Shown: positions 16,381-25,850 of the stretch, one piece after another
Numbering within the stretch: the first letter of the stretch is position 1
How the letters are laid out: every line of letters starts with the position of its first letter
From: Puniceicoccaceae bacterium
GTDB taxonomy: Bacteria; Verrucomicrobiota; Verrucomicrobiia; Opitutales; JAFGAQ01
Direction: 5' to 3'
DNA: 64,000 bases
Assembly (NCBI GenBank): GCA_028285755.1
Contig: JANQOQ010000006.1
Coordinates: 1,055,189-1,119,188, forward strand
The notes under the pieces: generated by a model
Database searches by the model: none
Told to the model about the DNA's origin: nothing
Seen by the model: the letters and a program-made list of their open reading frames with translations, nothing else
Position numbers and translations under genes: made by a program

Positions 16381-19122
16381 ATGAATCCTAAAAAAAACGA
16401 TACCGCTGTATGTACGGGCCTCAGGAAAATCCCGTTTTTAATCGCCGGCATAGTATGCTGTCTGGGACTAAATGCCCAACCAAATGAACGCGTTGTAGAG
16501 CTCGAAGCCTATGAGGTCAGGGGATTTAGAGATTCCCTGGAGCTTGCTCGCCTGGAAGCACGCAACTCACTTAACCTTAAAGATGTCATCGCTGCAGACC
16601 AAGTGGGGCAATTGCCTGACTCCAATATCGCTGAGGCGATCAATCGTGCAGTGGGTATATACCTCCGCCCAGACCAAGGAGAAGGCCGATATGTCTCCAT
16701 CCGTGGGGTGGATCCTATTCTGAATAACGTTACTTTTAACGGTCAAACCATTGCCGTATCCGACTGGGATGGACGTTCTGGCCGTGCGGCGCCCCTCGAT
16801 GTATTGAGCGCGTCTTCAATATCCAGTATTGAAGTGTTTAAAGTGACCACACCGGATATGGATGGGCAGTCAATCGGGGGTACCATTAACATTAATACAC
16901 CCAGCGCATTTGATTACCGTGAAATGTTTTTTCGAACCAATGCTGAATACGGCTACAATGACTTTTCAGAAGATGCGGACATTTACGAATTTAAAATTGA
17001 TTGGGCATCTACATTCGGTGAGAATGATGAGTTCGGTATCTATTTTGGCGCAAACTACTGGTTTCGCGAATACGTCTCGCATCTCTACGAGAATTCGGGC
17101 GGTTTAGGTAACCCCGAAAACGGAGTTCTCGAAGATCGGCTCTTTCCTACACGCGTGCGTTTCGGCTCTGCAGTGGGTGAACGTGAGCGCTACGGCTATA
17201 CAGCCAATTTTGAGTATGCACCCAGCGAAGATTCTATGGCTTGGTTTCGCATCTACTACACTCGCTACGATGATCTGGAACTCCGCCCGGAGTACACCAT
17301 CCGCAACCGCGGAGACATCGGAGCTGTATCTGAGGAGGAGTTTTTCTTCACTCGCTACCGTGTAGAAAATGAAACACGACATGAACTGACAGAGCGCCCG
17401 GTTATCCAATATGTGCTGGGTGGTGAGCAACAAATAAATGATGCCTGGAGCATTGAGGGCAATATCAACTACACCCGTGCGAAAGAAGAAAATCCTTTCC
17501 TAAACTACTACGAAACCGAAACCCAAACAGACCGAGGCAATCTAAGTGATGGTGCAGCAAATAATCCCGTGCGTTTTCGCCTGGACGGTGATTTTGCAGT
17601 TCCTACATTCAATCCTGCCTTCTCTGACGGGTTAACCCCCGAAGACTTTGCCTTCCATGAAGTATCTCGCATACGCAATATCACTTCCGAGGTGGAGGAA
17701 GAGACATTCACGGCTGATATCGACCTTCTCTGGGAAGGGGAATGGAATGATCGTTTTGCTTCATTGAAATTCGGTGGCAAATTTATCCTACGCGATAAAT
17801 CCGTAGATGACAACGATACGCGTTTTCCATACCGAGGAGATCGCAACCTCACTTTGGGAGATGGGCTCGGTGTCCGCTTCCGTGATGCAGGGTTAGGGGT
17901 TGCTTACGATCCGGTTCCCGGACAAATCATACCCATTCCCGATCCTGACCGCTTCATTGCAGATCGTAATGCAAACCTTGGCGACTATGTTTTCGATGTA
18001 AGCAGCTCACGCTCCAATTCCGTGGAAGACGACTACCAACTTGATGAAGATATCTATGCAGCCTATGTCATGGGTACGGTCGAGATCCAACCGGGTATGA
18101 TGCTCACAGGCGGTGTGCGCGTTGAATCCACGCAGGTGGACGTTGCCGCATCGGCTTTTGTAGACGAAGTTGAAACTGAAAACCCGGACGATGTCACACG
18201 TATTGATGAGCTCCCATTCGAACAGTCAGATATCGTCGATATCTCAAACAGCAACGATTTCGTAAACGTGCTACCCGCGATCATTTTCAAGTGGGACGTG
18301 GATACCAATTGGTTGTTCCGTTCATCCATTACAACGAATATTGGCCGCCCGGATTACCCGGACGTTGCTCCGATTTCTCAGCTTACCGTAACTGAAGTTT
18401 TGGGCGAACCGGGTGTATTTACGGCCAACAATAGCATTGGTAATCCTGACCTCGATCCTTTCGAAGCAGTCAATTTTGATGCATCCGTTGATTATTACTT
18501 CAATGAGAACAGTGGGGTGCTGACCGCAGGAGTGTTTTACAAGCATATTGAAAACGCAATCTATCAGTTCCGTAATCAGTTCGATAATTTCGAATTCCTG
18601 GGTGTAAACTTCCTCGAATATACCGAAGGAACGGTTGCAAACGCAGATGACGGTTTTATCGCGGGTCTTGAGCTTGTATACCAGCAAGACTTTGATAACG
18701 GATTTGGTTTCCTGGGGAATGTATCCTTTATCGAATCGGAAGTAGAACTAAACTCACCGGGTCGTGAAGGCGACAAAGTGCCATTCTTCAATCAGGCTGA
18801 CCTCATTTACAACGTTCAGGTGTATTACGAGAACAACAAGTTTTCTGCACGCCTTGCTTACAACTATCAAAGCGAAGCAATCTTTGATGAGATCAGTTCG
18901 GATGTACTTGAAGATATTTACCGCAATGACCAGGAAAGCCTGGACCTTAAGCTCACATACAACTTCAACGAGAACTGGAGCGTCTACCTGACCGGTAAAA
19001 ACCTGACGGATGAGACCGATTTCACGTTCTATCGCAATGTAAATCCTTCATACATCGCTGAAAATCCTGGGTATGAAGTCTATGGCCGTGAGTTCCGCCT
19101 CGGCATAACCTGGACGAAGTAG
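16381..19122 (+). CDS. TonB-dependent outer-membrane receptor
   Basis: This 913-residue protein has a signal peptide (FLIAGIVCCLGLNAQ). The plug domain (about 45-185) includes DVIAADQVGQLPDSNIAEAI, VSIRGVDP and GGTININT. A long beta-barrel ends in the aromatic-rich C terminus GREFRLGITWTK. The plug pattern is that of the large Xanthomonas/Caulobacter-type TonB receptors that import carbohydrates or other organic nutrients. The substrate cannot be read from the sequence. It is followed by a strong terminator, then by a secreted propeller-like gene and, convergently, a PhoD-like phosphatase gene, so a phosphorylated substrate is conceivable but unproven. No TonB, ExbB or ExbD gene is nearby. 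Confidence 0.93.
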   Translation: MNPKKNDTAVCTGLRKIPFLIAGIVCCLGLNAQPNERVVELEAYEVRGFRDSLELARLEARNSLNLKDVIAADQVGQLPDSNIAEAINRAVGIYLRPDQGEGRYVSIRGVDPILNNVTFNGQTIAVSDWDGRSGRAAPLDVLSASSISSIEVFKVTTPDMDGQSIGGTININTPSAFDYREMFFRTNAEYGYNDFSEDADIYEFKIDWASTFGENDEFGIYFGANYWFREYVSHLYENSGGLGNPENGVLEDRLFPTRVRFGSAVGERERYGYTANFEYAPSEDSMAWFRIYYTRYDDLELRPEYTIRNRGDIGAVSEEEFFFTRYRVENETRHELTERPVIQYVLGGEQQINDAWSIEGNINYTRAKEENPFLNYYETETQTDRGNLSDGAANNPVRFRLDGDFAVPTFNPAFSDGLTPEDFAFHEVSRIRNITSEVEEETFTADIDLLWEGEWNDRFASLKFGGKFILRDKSVDDNDTRFPYRGDRNLTLGDGLGVRFRDAGLGVAYDPVPGQIIPIPDPDRFIADRNANLGDYVFDVSSSRSNSVEDDYQLDEDIYAAYVMGTVEIQPGMMLTGGVRVESTQVDVAASAFVDEVETENPDDVTRIDELPFEQSDIVDISNSNDFVNVLPAIIFKWDVDTNWLFRSSITTNIGRPDYPDVAPISQLTVTEVLGEPGVFTANNSIGNPDLDPFEAVNFDASVDYYFNENSGVLTAGVFYKHIENAIYQFRNQFDNFEFLGVNFLEYTEGTVANADDGFIAGLELVYQQDFDNGFGFLGNVSFIESEVELNSPGREGDKVPFFNQADLIYNVQVYYENNKFSARLAYNYQSEAIFDEISSDVLEDIYRNDQESLDLKLTYNFNENWSVYLTGKNLTDETDFTFYRNVNPSYIAENPGYEVYGREFRLGITWTK

Positions 19123-19156
19123 TATGCAATATTTCCTAACTTATTAACCTACTTTG

Positions 19157-19184
19157 CAGCCCCGACTTGTCGGGGCTGTTTTTT
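19157..19184 (+). terminator. Rho-independent terminator of the TonB receptor gene
   Basis: A nine-base-pair G+C-rich stem (CAGCCCCGA, 19157-19165, with TCGGGGCTG, 19170-19178) encloses a CTTG loop. It is followed by six T residues (19179-19184). It ends 17 bp before the next start codon, so the downstream gene probably needs its own promoter or read-through. Confidence 0.92.
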
Positions 19185-19201
19185 ATATTTAGAACAATAT
19201 C

Positions 19202-19999
19202 ATGAAAGCACTCACATTCCTCCTTTTATTACTACTGTCTGTTGCGAATCCACTGAACGCAAAAGTCATTGATCGCTTCGATTCCCCAGCCGCAAAGCAG
19301 GGTGTAGCTATCGACGAGGACGCTATTTACGTCATCAGCAACTTCGAGATTATCAAATATGACAAGACCACCAAAGACCAACTCGCCCATTGGGCATGTG
19401 AGGAAGGCAAGCCACTCATCCATTTGAATGCAGGAACCATTCACGAGGGCAAACTATACTGCGCACACTCCAACTACCCCGAATGGCCCATGGAGAGCTC
19501 CATCGAAGTGTGGGATACCGAAACCCTGGAGCATATTGAGTCCATCAGTCTTGGTGTATTTGTGGGCTCCGCCACCTGGGTTGTGCGTCACAAATACCAG
19601 TGGTGGATGGGCTTCGCCCATTACTCCGGGCGTGGTGCAAATCCGGGACAGGATAACAGCTGGACGCAGGTGATCGTGCTCGATGACAACTGGCAACGCG
19701 TACGCGGCTACACTTTTCCTAAGGACATCAAGGAGCGTTTCGGCACTCGCAGCAATTCAGGTGGAGACTGGGGACCGGATGGCAGGCTTTACATCACAGG
19801 TCACGACCACAAGGAGCTCTACGTAATGGAATTGCCCACCGGTGGCTCCAAACTCGTCCATCTGGATACCATCCCTGCGGAAATCGAAGGCCAAGCCTTC
19901 ATGTGGGATCGCACCCAAGAGGGTCACCTCTACGGTATCATCAAGGGTAACCGTGAAGTGATCATATCAGATTTAAGCGAATATCTAGCAAAAGATTAG
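19202..19999 (+). CDS. Secreted beta-propeller-like protein, function unknown
   Basis: This 265-residue protein has a strong signal peptide (MKALTFLLLLLLSVANPLNA). The mature part shows regularly spaced strand-forming segments of propeller type (AIDEDAIYVISN, NAGTIHEGKLYCAHSN, SSIEVWDTETLEHIESI, GPDGRLYITGHDHKELYVMEL, EEGHLYGII-like), and tryptophan-rich stretches such as YQWWMGFAHYSG. I do not recognise an enzymatic motif. It probably acts in the periplasm or on the cell surface. It lies between a TonB receptor and a convergent PhoD-like phosphatase, and its TAG stop shares bases with the phosphatase TAA stop (TTAG, 19996-19999). Confidence 0.7.
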   Translation: MKALTFLLLLLLSVANPLNAKVIDRFDSPAAKQGVAIDEDAIYVISNFEIIKYDKTTKDQLAHWACEEGKPLIHLNAGTIHEGKLYCAHSNYPEWPMESSIEVWDTETLEHIESISLGVFVGSATWVVRHKYQWWMGFAHYSGRGANPGQDNSWTQVIVLDDNWQRVRGYTFPKDIKERFGTRSNSGGDWGPDGRLYITGHDHKELYVMELPTGGSKLVHLDTIPAEIEGQAFMWDRTQEGHLYGIIKGNREVIISDLSEYLAKD

Positions 20000-21396
20000 A
20001 AGCCATACGCTTTGTGCTCCTCAGCCAGTTTACGCAGTGCGTGCTCCTTTGAGTTGATCTTTTTATCCCAGGTTTTAACTCCGAGCTTTAGATCACTTCT
20101 CTGTACCACGAAGCGATCATACACACTGTCACCGTATAGGTTAATTACCTCAAACACCAGGCGCGGATCATCCGCAGGCTCAAAACTGACAAGGCCGAAA
20201 TTTACGGCACCGGTATAGGGCTCATCCATGTGGTATTCAGGCATGACTACGCGTGCCCGATTACTCGTATCCTGCGAGAGTGGCGAGCTTACAAATTCAT
20301 ACAGGTCATAACCGCCTTTTTCTGAGAAGGGTATCGCGTTGATTTCCGCACGGTGAGTATCCCCGGACATAAGCACCACACCCTCGATCTTTTCGTCGAT
20401 TAAATACTGAAAGAGTGCATCGCGTTCCGTTATAAAGGAAGACCAGGAATCACCACCCGGCCCCTTGAGGCTGGTCCAGCCACTCCCACATACGAGCACC
20501 TTAAAGATCGCTTCACTCTTGCTAAGCTCTTCCTTCAGCCAGGCAAGCTGACCAGCTCCCAGCATGGTTTTGTTTACATCATCCGGTTTGTCATAGGGAT
20601 CCCGATAATAGCGCCCGTCCAGAAAAAAGAAATCCACGCCCGAGTAAGTATATTTAAAGTACACACCCGGATTGTCAGGCTCACCATAGGATGGATTTGC
20701 CCAGTATTGCTGGAAAATTTTGAGGGCGTCTTCCTTGATTGGGTTGGTGCGGTCGTGATCGTTGAGTCCGTAGTCATGGTCATCCCAGGTTGCGAGCATG
20801 GGAGTGCTTCGCATCAGCTCCTTGAGCATCGGTACGTTGTGATTCATGCGATAGAGCTCCGCAATAAACTGGGGATAGAGACTATCCGCATAGATATTAT
20901 CTCCCACCCAGAAAAACAGATCCGGATCTGCAAGTGCGACCTGCTGCCAAATGGGCTGCAATCGATCGTCCTCTGCTTTACTGCAAGAGCCAAAACCCAC
21001 GGTAAATGCCTTGTGATCTCCGTTCGCAGGGGCCGTTTTAAAGTGAAACGGATACTTATTTTTTAAGTATTTGGGTCCTTCCCCATCCACAAGAACCCGG
21101 TAATAGTAAACTGTATTAGCTTTCAGCCCCTCCACGTTCACGACTCCTGTAAAATCGTCTTCAGCCGCTACGGCAACTACTGCAGACTCCTGGGCACCTT
21201 CCATAGAGGGATGAGTACTATACTGTATTAGGAACGGATATTCGCCAGTCACTCGACCCCAGATTTTGACAGAGTTTTCAGTCACCGCACCCAGCATGGG
21301 TCCCTGAATCAAACGGGGACTACCGGTATCATTACGATCTGCATATAGTGTATTTACAGCGATAGCGATCGCCAAAAAAGTGAGGATATTTTTCAT
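19996..21396 (-). CDS. PhoD-like secreted phosphatase/phosphodiesterase
   Basis: This 466-residue protein has a signal peptide (MKNILTFLAIAIAVNTLYA) and an N-terminal fibronectin-like PhoD_N region (about 25-125, TENSVKIWGRV ... NTVYYYRVLVDG). The metallophosphoesterase core has GFGSCSKAE, FFWVGDNIYADS, ATWDDHDYGLND and LMSGDTHRAEI, which carry the metal ligands of PhoD. PhoD enzymes are Ca/Fe-dependent and release phosphate from mono- and diesters in the periplasm or outside the cell. The protein has no twin-arginine signal, unlike Bacillus PhoD. No Pho box was found. The gene ends convergently with the propeller-like gene. Confidence 0.9.
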   Translation of the reverse strand: MKNILTFLAIAIAVNTLYADRNDTGSPRLIQGPMLGAVTENSVKIWGRVTGEYPFLIQYSTHPSMEGAQESAVVAVAAEDDFTGVVNVEGLKANTVYYYRVLVDGEGPKYLKNKYPFHFKTAPANGDHKAFTVGFGSCSKAEDDRLQPIWQQVALADPDLFFWVGDNIYADSLYPQFIAELYRMNHNVPMLKELMRSTPMLATWDDHDYGLNDHDRTNPIKEDALKIFQQYWANPSYGEPDNPGVYFKYTYSGVDFFFLDGRYYRDPYDKPDDVNKTMLGAGQLAWLKEELSKSEAIFKVLVCGSGWTSLKGPGGDSWSSFITERDALFQYLIDEKIEGVVLMSGDTHRAEINAIPFSEKGGYDLYEFVSSPLSQDTSNRARVVMPEYHMDEPYTGAVNFGLVSFEPADDPRLVFEVINLYGDSVYDRFVVQRSDLKLGVKTWDKKINSKEHALRKLAEEHKAYGF

Positions 21397-21504
21397 AGCT
21401 AGGAATAAGCTATAGCCAACATTATATGAGATAGCCGGTCAATCCAGTGCGGTAATGTGACGAAATTGTTTGATACGTTTGAGGCGGATGCTTGTATTTT
21501 AATT

Positions 21505-22002
21505 ATGTCTCATGATAAGCCCATTCATATTATTGTAGCGTGCTCAGAGAATCGCGTGATCGCACATAAGGGTTCCATTCCCTGGCGAATTAAGGAGGAC
21601 TTTCAGCATCTTTATCAATCGGTAGCCGGGGGAGTCGTTATTGAAGGGCGCAAAACTTATGAAGATATGGGCAAAGCCTACCCCAATACGCAGACACTCG
21701 TGGTTTCAAGCTCACCTCAAAATTATCCCGATGCTCAATCTTTCACATCGATTGAGGAAGCTATCGAATATGCTCAAAGTCTGGAGGACTATAGCCCGAT
21801 ATGGATTGGAGGTGGTCAGCGCATTTACGATGAAGCATTTGCAATGGCAGATAAACTTTACCTAACCCTTGTTCACACCAACGTCGAGGGGGATACGTTT
21901 TTTCCCGACTGGCGGGATACATTTACGCAAGTTGTTTCCGAGCGCCGATCTTCCAATGCAAAATACGAATTTACTTTTTACGTGCTCGAACGGCCCCATT
22001 AA
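21505..22002 (+). CDS. folA: Dihydrofolate reductase
   Basis: This 165-residue enzyme reduces dihydrofolate to tetrahydrofolate with NADPH. Motifs are IIVACSENRVIAHKGSIPWRI (with the WR following the usual IPW), VVIEGRKTYEDMG, TLVVSSSP, IWIGGGQRIYDEA and LTLVHTNVEGDTFFPD. The ATG at 21505 gives the standard N terminus. An upstream in-frame start at 21457 would add 16 unrelated residues. No thymidylate synthase gene is adjacent. The stop codon shares TTAA (21999-22002) with the convergent small membrane protein gene. Confidence 0.93.
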   Translation: MSHDKPIHIIVACSENRVIAHKGSIPWRIKEDFQHLYQSVAGGVVIEGRKTYEDMGKAYPNTQTLVVSSSPQNYPDAQSFTSIEEAIEYAQSLEDYSPIWIGGGQRIYDEAFAMADKLYLTLVHTNVEGDTFFPDWRDTFTQVVSERRSSNAKYEFTFYVLERPH

Positions 22003-22415
22003 ACAACCTGGGGCCTGCGATAAATCGCAGCCGCTACCAGGCCAAGTATTAAGTAAGTAAATATACTCCCCAGGAACCATCCAAGTGCCAAACGTGCCGG
22101 GACATCCACTGCGATGTAGGTAAAAACAGAAGTCAACGGGCCTATCAACAGGCCAAACATCAGACCAAAACGCACACCTTCCGCCCAACCCTTGCCTTGG
22201 TAACCCTTGGCAAACACATATACAAAAATCAGGCTCGTCAGCACATAACTGCCATATAACAAAGGTACGAGTGTGTTCATCTGCTCCTGGCTGCGCCACA
22301 CATCCTGCGTAAGCTCATACAACTCCCTCAGAACAAAACCATGCAAAAAAACATGCAGTGCTGTAAGCACTACAAAAACTGCCAGTGAGGCCAAAAAATA
22401 ACGTGGCATGTTCAT
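21999..22415 (-). CDS. Small four-helix membrane protein, function unknown
   Basis: This 138-residue protein has four predicted transmembrane segments (about 5-27, 45-67, 80-103 and 110-132). Small conserved-looking motifs are HVFLHGFVLRELY and EGVRFGLMFGLLIGPL. I do not recognise a catalytic motif or a named family with certainty. It is convergent with folA and divergent from the helicase gene, from which it is separated by 142 bp. Two in-frame ATGs (22415 and 22409) are possible starts. Confidence 0.7.
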   Translation of the reverse strand: MNMPRYFLASLAVFVVLTALHVFLHGFVLRELYELTQDVWRSQEQMNTLVPLLYGSYVLTSLIFVYVFAKGYQGKGWAEGVRFGLMFGLLIGPLTSVFTYIAVDVPARLALGWFLGSIFTYLILGLVAAAIYRRPQVV

Positions 22416-22557
22416 AAGCTGCTAATTGTAAATGTTTTAAAGGAAGTGTCTTTACGGCTCAAGAGTTTTTAACGCAGTTTCTCAGAAAATATTAAAATCC
22501 GACAGCTAAAATTATGGGTGGACTCACTCAGAAATCTCACCTTATCTCAATAATAAG

Positions 22558-25044
22558 ATGTCACTGGAGACTTTGGACATTGCCCTGACTATTCCTGATC
22601 TTTGGCAACAAGAGGCGGTTCGCTACCTTGAGGGTGGCTACGACGTCGTTGTTGATGCCCCCACAGGTGCCGGAAAGACCTATATTTTCGAGCTTGTGGC
22701 CAAATCTGGCTATTTAAAGGGCCAGGCGATATACACCGTTCCCACACGTGCACTCGCCAATGATAAGCTAATGGAGTGGCGCGATAAGAACTGGAATGTG
22801 GGCATTGCCACCGGAGATATCGCTGACAATCTGGATGCACCGATCATAGTCGCCACTCTCGAGACCCAAAAGGCCCGGTTGCTGCGTCGTGAAAACCCTG
22901 CCCTGCTCGTCATTGATGAATATCAGATGATCGCAGACTCCTCCCGAGGGGTAAACTACGAGATTACGCTCGCAATCACACCTCCGGATACTCAGTTGCT
23001 TCTACTGAGTGGTAGTGTGCAAAATCCGGAAAAAATCGTTGAGTGGTTAAACCGAATTGGACGTAAAGCCAAGCTCATCAGCCACAAGGAACGACCGGTT
23101 CCCCAGGAGGAAGTCTACCTGGAAGCTCTCAACAATCGTATCCCAAAATCCATTTACGGCACCTGGCCCCGTCATATTGCGAAAGCGCTCACGGCAGACC
23201 TGGGTCCAATTTTAATGTTTGCACCCCAGCGTAAGGAAAGTGAGCGTATTGCCCGCCAACTGGCTGCCAGTTTTCCTTTAGATGATCCTCTGGAGCTGAC
23301 CCCGGAGCAAAAATCCCTCGCGGGAGATAAGCTTGCTAAACTTTTGAAGGCCCGGGTGGCCTACCATCACAGTGGTCTAAGTTATAAGCAACGCGCCGGA
23401 GTCATCGAACCCCTTGCAAAAGCGGGTCAACTAAGGGTCGTCGTCGCAACAACCGGTCTGGGCGCAGGCATCAATTTTTCGATGCGCTCCGTAATTGTAA
23501 CCGACAGGCAATACCGCCAAAACCTCGAACAAGTGCAAGTAAGGCCTGACGAGCTTCTACAGATGTTTGGCAGAGCCGGTAGACGGGGCAAAGACGAGCG
23601 GGGCTATGTCCTCATAGCTCCCAACATCCCGCGCCTGGAGGATGCTGCACCCATAAAGCTCAAACGCACCTCCCAGATCGACTGGCCCGCATTTCTCACC
23701 TACATGCACCAGGCGCAGTCGCATAAACAAGACCCTAAAAAAGCAGCCAATTTACTCGCTTCGCACCTCTTCACAGATAAGCCAATCGATCTGGGCTTTA
23801 AAGATGCTTTTGCGCTTTTCGATCAGACTGAGCCCAAAAAATCTACTACAGAAGCTAAAAGTGGGGACGCTAAAGACACCATCGTTGAAATTTTAACCAG
23901 CCATAACAGGTGGGAGCGCCGCAAGGGTCCCCAATCTACAACTTTGGGAGAGTCCCTCTATTATCACCGGGAGCATTGGAAAAAATCAATAGAAGTAGCT
24001 GAAGCACTGGATCAATTTGCATTTGGAACCACCAGCCTTATCCAAAGCAGCAAAGAGCGAATCTATGGCAAAGACTGGGTGGTTGCGCACTTCCCCAAAG
24101 AAGACGGGCAGAATAAGTGTGAGCTCACCAAAAAGTACAGAGCCAAAGTCAACAAAATGTTGAGAAATGCGAACAACAGCAATTTGATTCCACGTCGCTG
24201 GACGATCGAAGAACTCGAGAAGCACTTGCAAACCAGCATTCCGCAAGTAACAGGCGGCGGTAAACTGGTTGAAATCATTGAACGCGGTGGCTCTGTTGTC
24301 GCCCGGCTACGCTTGGATGGAGTCAGGATTCTTGCACGCAAGGATAGCAAAGGTGCTTATTTATTTTGTCCACCCGAACGGAAGGTCAATAATACCTATC
24401 AAAAATTCACGCTCGCTGAACACCAGAATGCGACCCAAAAGAGCTCCAACAAGAGCACAATAGCCGAAACCTGGCAGTCCCTGGGATTGGTAGATGCGGA
24501 TGCTTACCCAACCCGACGGGGGGTATTATTCAGCTACTTCAATCATGGTGAGGGGTTGGCAGTTGCTGCAGCATTGGAAGATCCCGAATATCCGGTCGAA
24601 GAGATCGTGCAGGACCTCGCCAACCTGCGTGCAGGCCACCGTTTTGATGCTATGGGCGAGCAGGGTTCACGCATGACTTTTGTCTGCCGGGAGGCCTATG
24701 GGAGTGTCACCTACCCGGGCTACCTTAAGCGGGGACTGCCCGAAGAATATGGCGAGGGAGCTTCCGATTTGGTGGTTAAAATCCTGGATGACCCCAAATA
24801 TAAATATCAGATCGAAGATGAAGACATCAAAACGGGCGATGTCGAACGCATCCTGTTGGAGTGGCGCAGCATCATCCGGCAAATCGCAAATGCCCCGGAA
24901 TTCCCGTGGGATCGATGGCTGGAACTACAACATCAGGCACGTCAAAACCTCAGTCAATCCGAACGTTCCCGCAACCTGTTCGAGTTTCCAAGACTGACTT
25001 CACGTCAAAAATCCCGAAAGCCCATCCCCATCAAATGGCGTTGA
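22558..25044 (+). CDS. Ski2-like DExH-box superfamily 2 helicase
   Basis: This 828-residue protein has helicase motifs in order: Q-like WQQEAV, Walker A APTGAGKT (34-41), VPTRALANDK, VIDEYQM (motif II DEYQ instead of DEVH), LLLSGS (motif III), AYHHSGLSYKQRA, VVATTGLGAGINF and MFGRAGRRGKDERG. The arrangement around motifs IV to VI is that of the Ski2/Hel308/Mtr4 group. The C-terminal half (about 400-828) has no domain I can name. It may bind RNA or DNA. The substrate is not deducible. It starts 142 bp after the divergent membrane protein gene and overlaps the convergent M14 peptidase gene by 14 bp. Confidence 0.85.
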   Translation: MSLETLDIALTIPDLWQQEAVRYLEGGYDVVVDAPTGAGKTYIFELVAKSGYLKGQAIYTVPTRALANDKLMEWRDKNWNVGIATGDIADNLDAPIIVATLETQKARLLRRENPALLVIDEYQMIADSSRGVNYEITLAITPPDTQLLLLSGSVQNPEKIVEWLNRIGRKAKLISHKERPVPQEEVYLEALNNRIPKSIYGTWPRHIAKALTADLGPILMFAPQRKESERIARQLAASFPLDDPLELTPEQKSLAGDKLAKLLKARVAYHHSGLSYKQRAGVIEPLAKAGQLRVVVATTGLGAGINFSMRSVIVTDRQYRQNLEQVQVRPDELLQMFGRAGRRGKDERGYVLIAPNIPRLEDAAPIKLKRTSQIDWPAFLTYMHQAQSHKQDPKKAANLLASHLFTDKPIDLGFKDAFALFDQTEPKKSTTEAKSGDAKDTIVEILTSHNRWERRKGPQSTTLGESLYYHREHWKKSIEVAEALDQFAFGTTSLIQSSKERIYGKDWVVAHFPKEDGQNKCELTKKYRAKVNKMLRNANNSNLIPRRWTIEELEKHLQTSIPQVTGGGKLVEIIERGGSVVARLRLDGVRILARKDSKGAYLFCPPERKVNNTYQKFTLAEHQNATQKSSNKSTIAETWQSLGLVDADAYPTRRGVLFSYFNHGEGLAVAAALEDPEYPVEEIVQDLANLRAGHRFDAMGEQGSRMTFVCREAYGSVTYPGYLKRGLPEEYGEGASDLVVKILDDPKYKYQIEDEDIKTGDVERILLEWRSIIRQIANAPEFPWDRWLELQHQARQNLSQSERSRNLFEFPRLTSRQKSRKPIPIKWR

Positions 25045-25810
25045 CCGCAGCCAGAACCGCATTCGACAAAGCCTTTACCCGGACATCCATTTCAAATGCA
25101 CTGGGTGCTTCAAAGGTGTATTGAAGCTTCGCCTTTTCTTCGAAATAAATATACAGCGCTTCCGCCCACTCTCCCTGTAATTTGGGGTCCACATCAGCGT
25201 CATTGGGATCCGGTCGGATAATGCCACCCTGAGCAGGCATTTCATCGATCTCCTCAGATAGATCAATGGGGCAAACTTCGGCAACGACTTCAACAATTTT
25301 ATCTGCAACCCATGCCTCTTTAGAATCCGCAATATCGTATAAATAGAATCCCTGTGATTCCCAGTCTTCATGAAGTAATAATGCCAAATCATAGCTGGTT
25401 TTGCTCTCGATAACCTCAATCACTCTCTTCGCTTCAAAACTCCGGGGAGATTTAAAGTCACGGTTGATATCGATTCCCTGAGCATTTTCCCGCGTATTCC
25501 TGGCCAACCCGCTAGGATTAACCATCGGAACAATCACCCAATGCAACTGCTCACTGAAAAGGCCTCTTTCAAACATGTCCGCTACTGCCAGCACACCTGC
25601 AGGTTCATCCCCATGGACTCCAGCAGACATATAAATCGTTTTAGCGTCTTTATTCGGGCTTTCCTTATGATACCATTTGAGTCTGTAATCGTGAATTTCC
25701 AATAACGGCTCCGTGAAGAACCCACATTGCACTGCCAACGTATCAATGGAGCCTAAGGTGGATTGGATATCTATTTGCTCGCCTGTATAAGCCATAACGC
25801 CAATAAACAC
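25031..25810 (-). CDS. M14-family zinc peptidase / aspartoacylase-like (MpaA-like)
   Basis: This 259-residue protein has GVHGDEPAG (zinc-binding HxxE), NTRENAQGIDINRDF (substrate-binding Asn-Arg), LLLHEDW (third zinc His) and YTFEAPS (catalytic Glu). Together these match the compact M14 carboxypeptidase/succinylglutamate desuccinylase fold. The size and motifs resemble MpaA, which removes meso-diaminopimelate from murein tripeptide. Other acyl-amino acid substrates are equally possible. No signal peptide is seen, so it acts in the cytoplasm. The start is ATG 25810, with an alternative at 25795. It is divergent from the nucleotidyltransferase gene. Confidence 0.82.
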   Translation of the reverse strand: MFIGVMAYTGEQIDIQSTLGSIDTLAVQCGFFTEPLLEIHDYRLKWYHKESPNKDAKTIYMSAGVHGDEPAGVLAVADMFERGLFSEQLHWVIVPMVNPSGLARNTRENAQGIDINRDFKSPRSFEAKRVIEVIESKTSYDLALLLHEDWESQGFYLYDIADSKEAWVADKIVEVVAEVCPIDLSEEIDEMPAQGGIIRPDPNDADVDPKLQGEWAEALYIYFEEKAKLQYTFEAPSAFEMDVRVKALSNAVLAAVNAI

Positions 25811-25850
25811 ATAAGATTTAGAATATTACAATCCCGCGCCCAAGTTTGAC

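Noticed and set aside
19996..21396. Twin-arginine export signal on the PhoD-like protein
   Set aside because: The N terminus has no RR motif. It is an ordinary Sec-type signal peptide.
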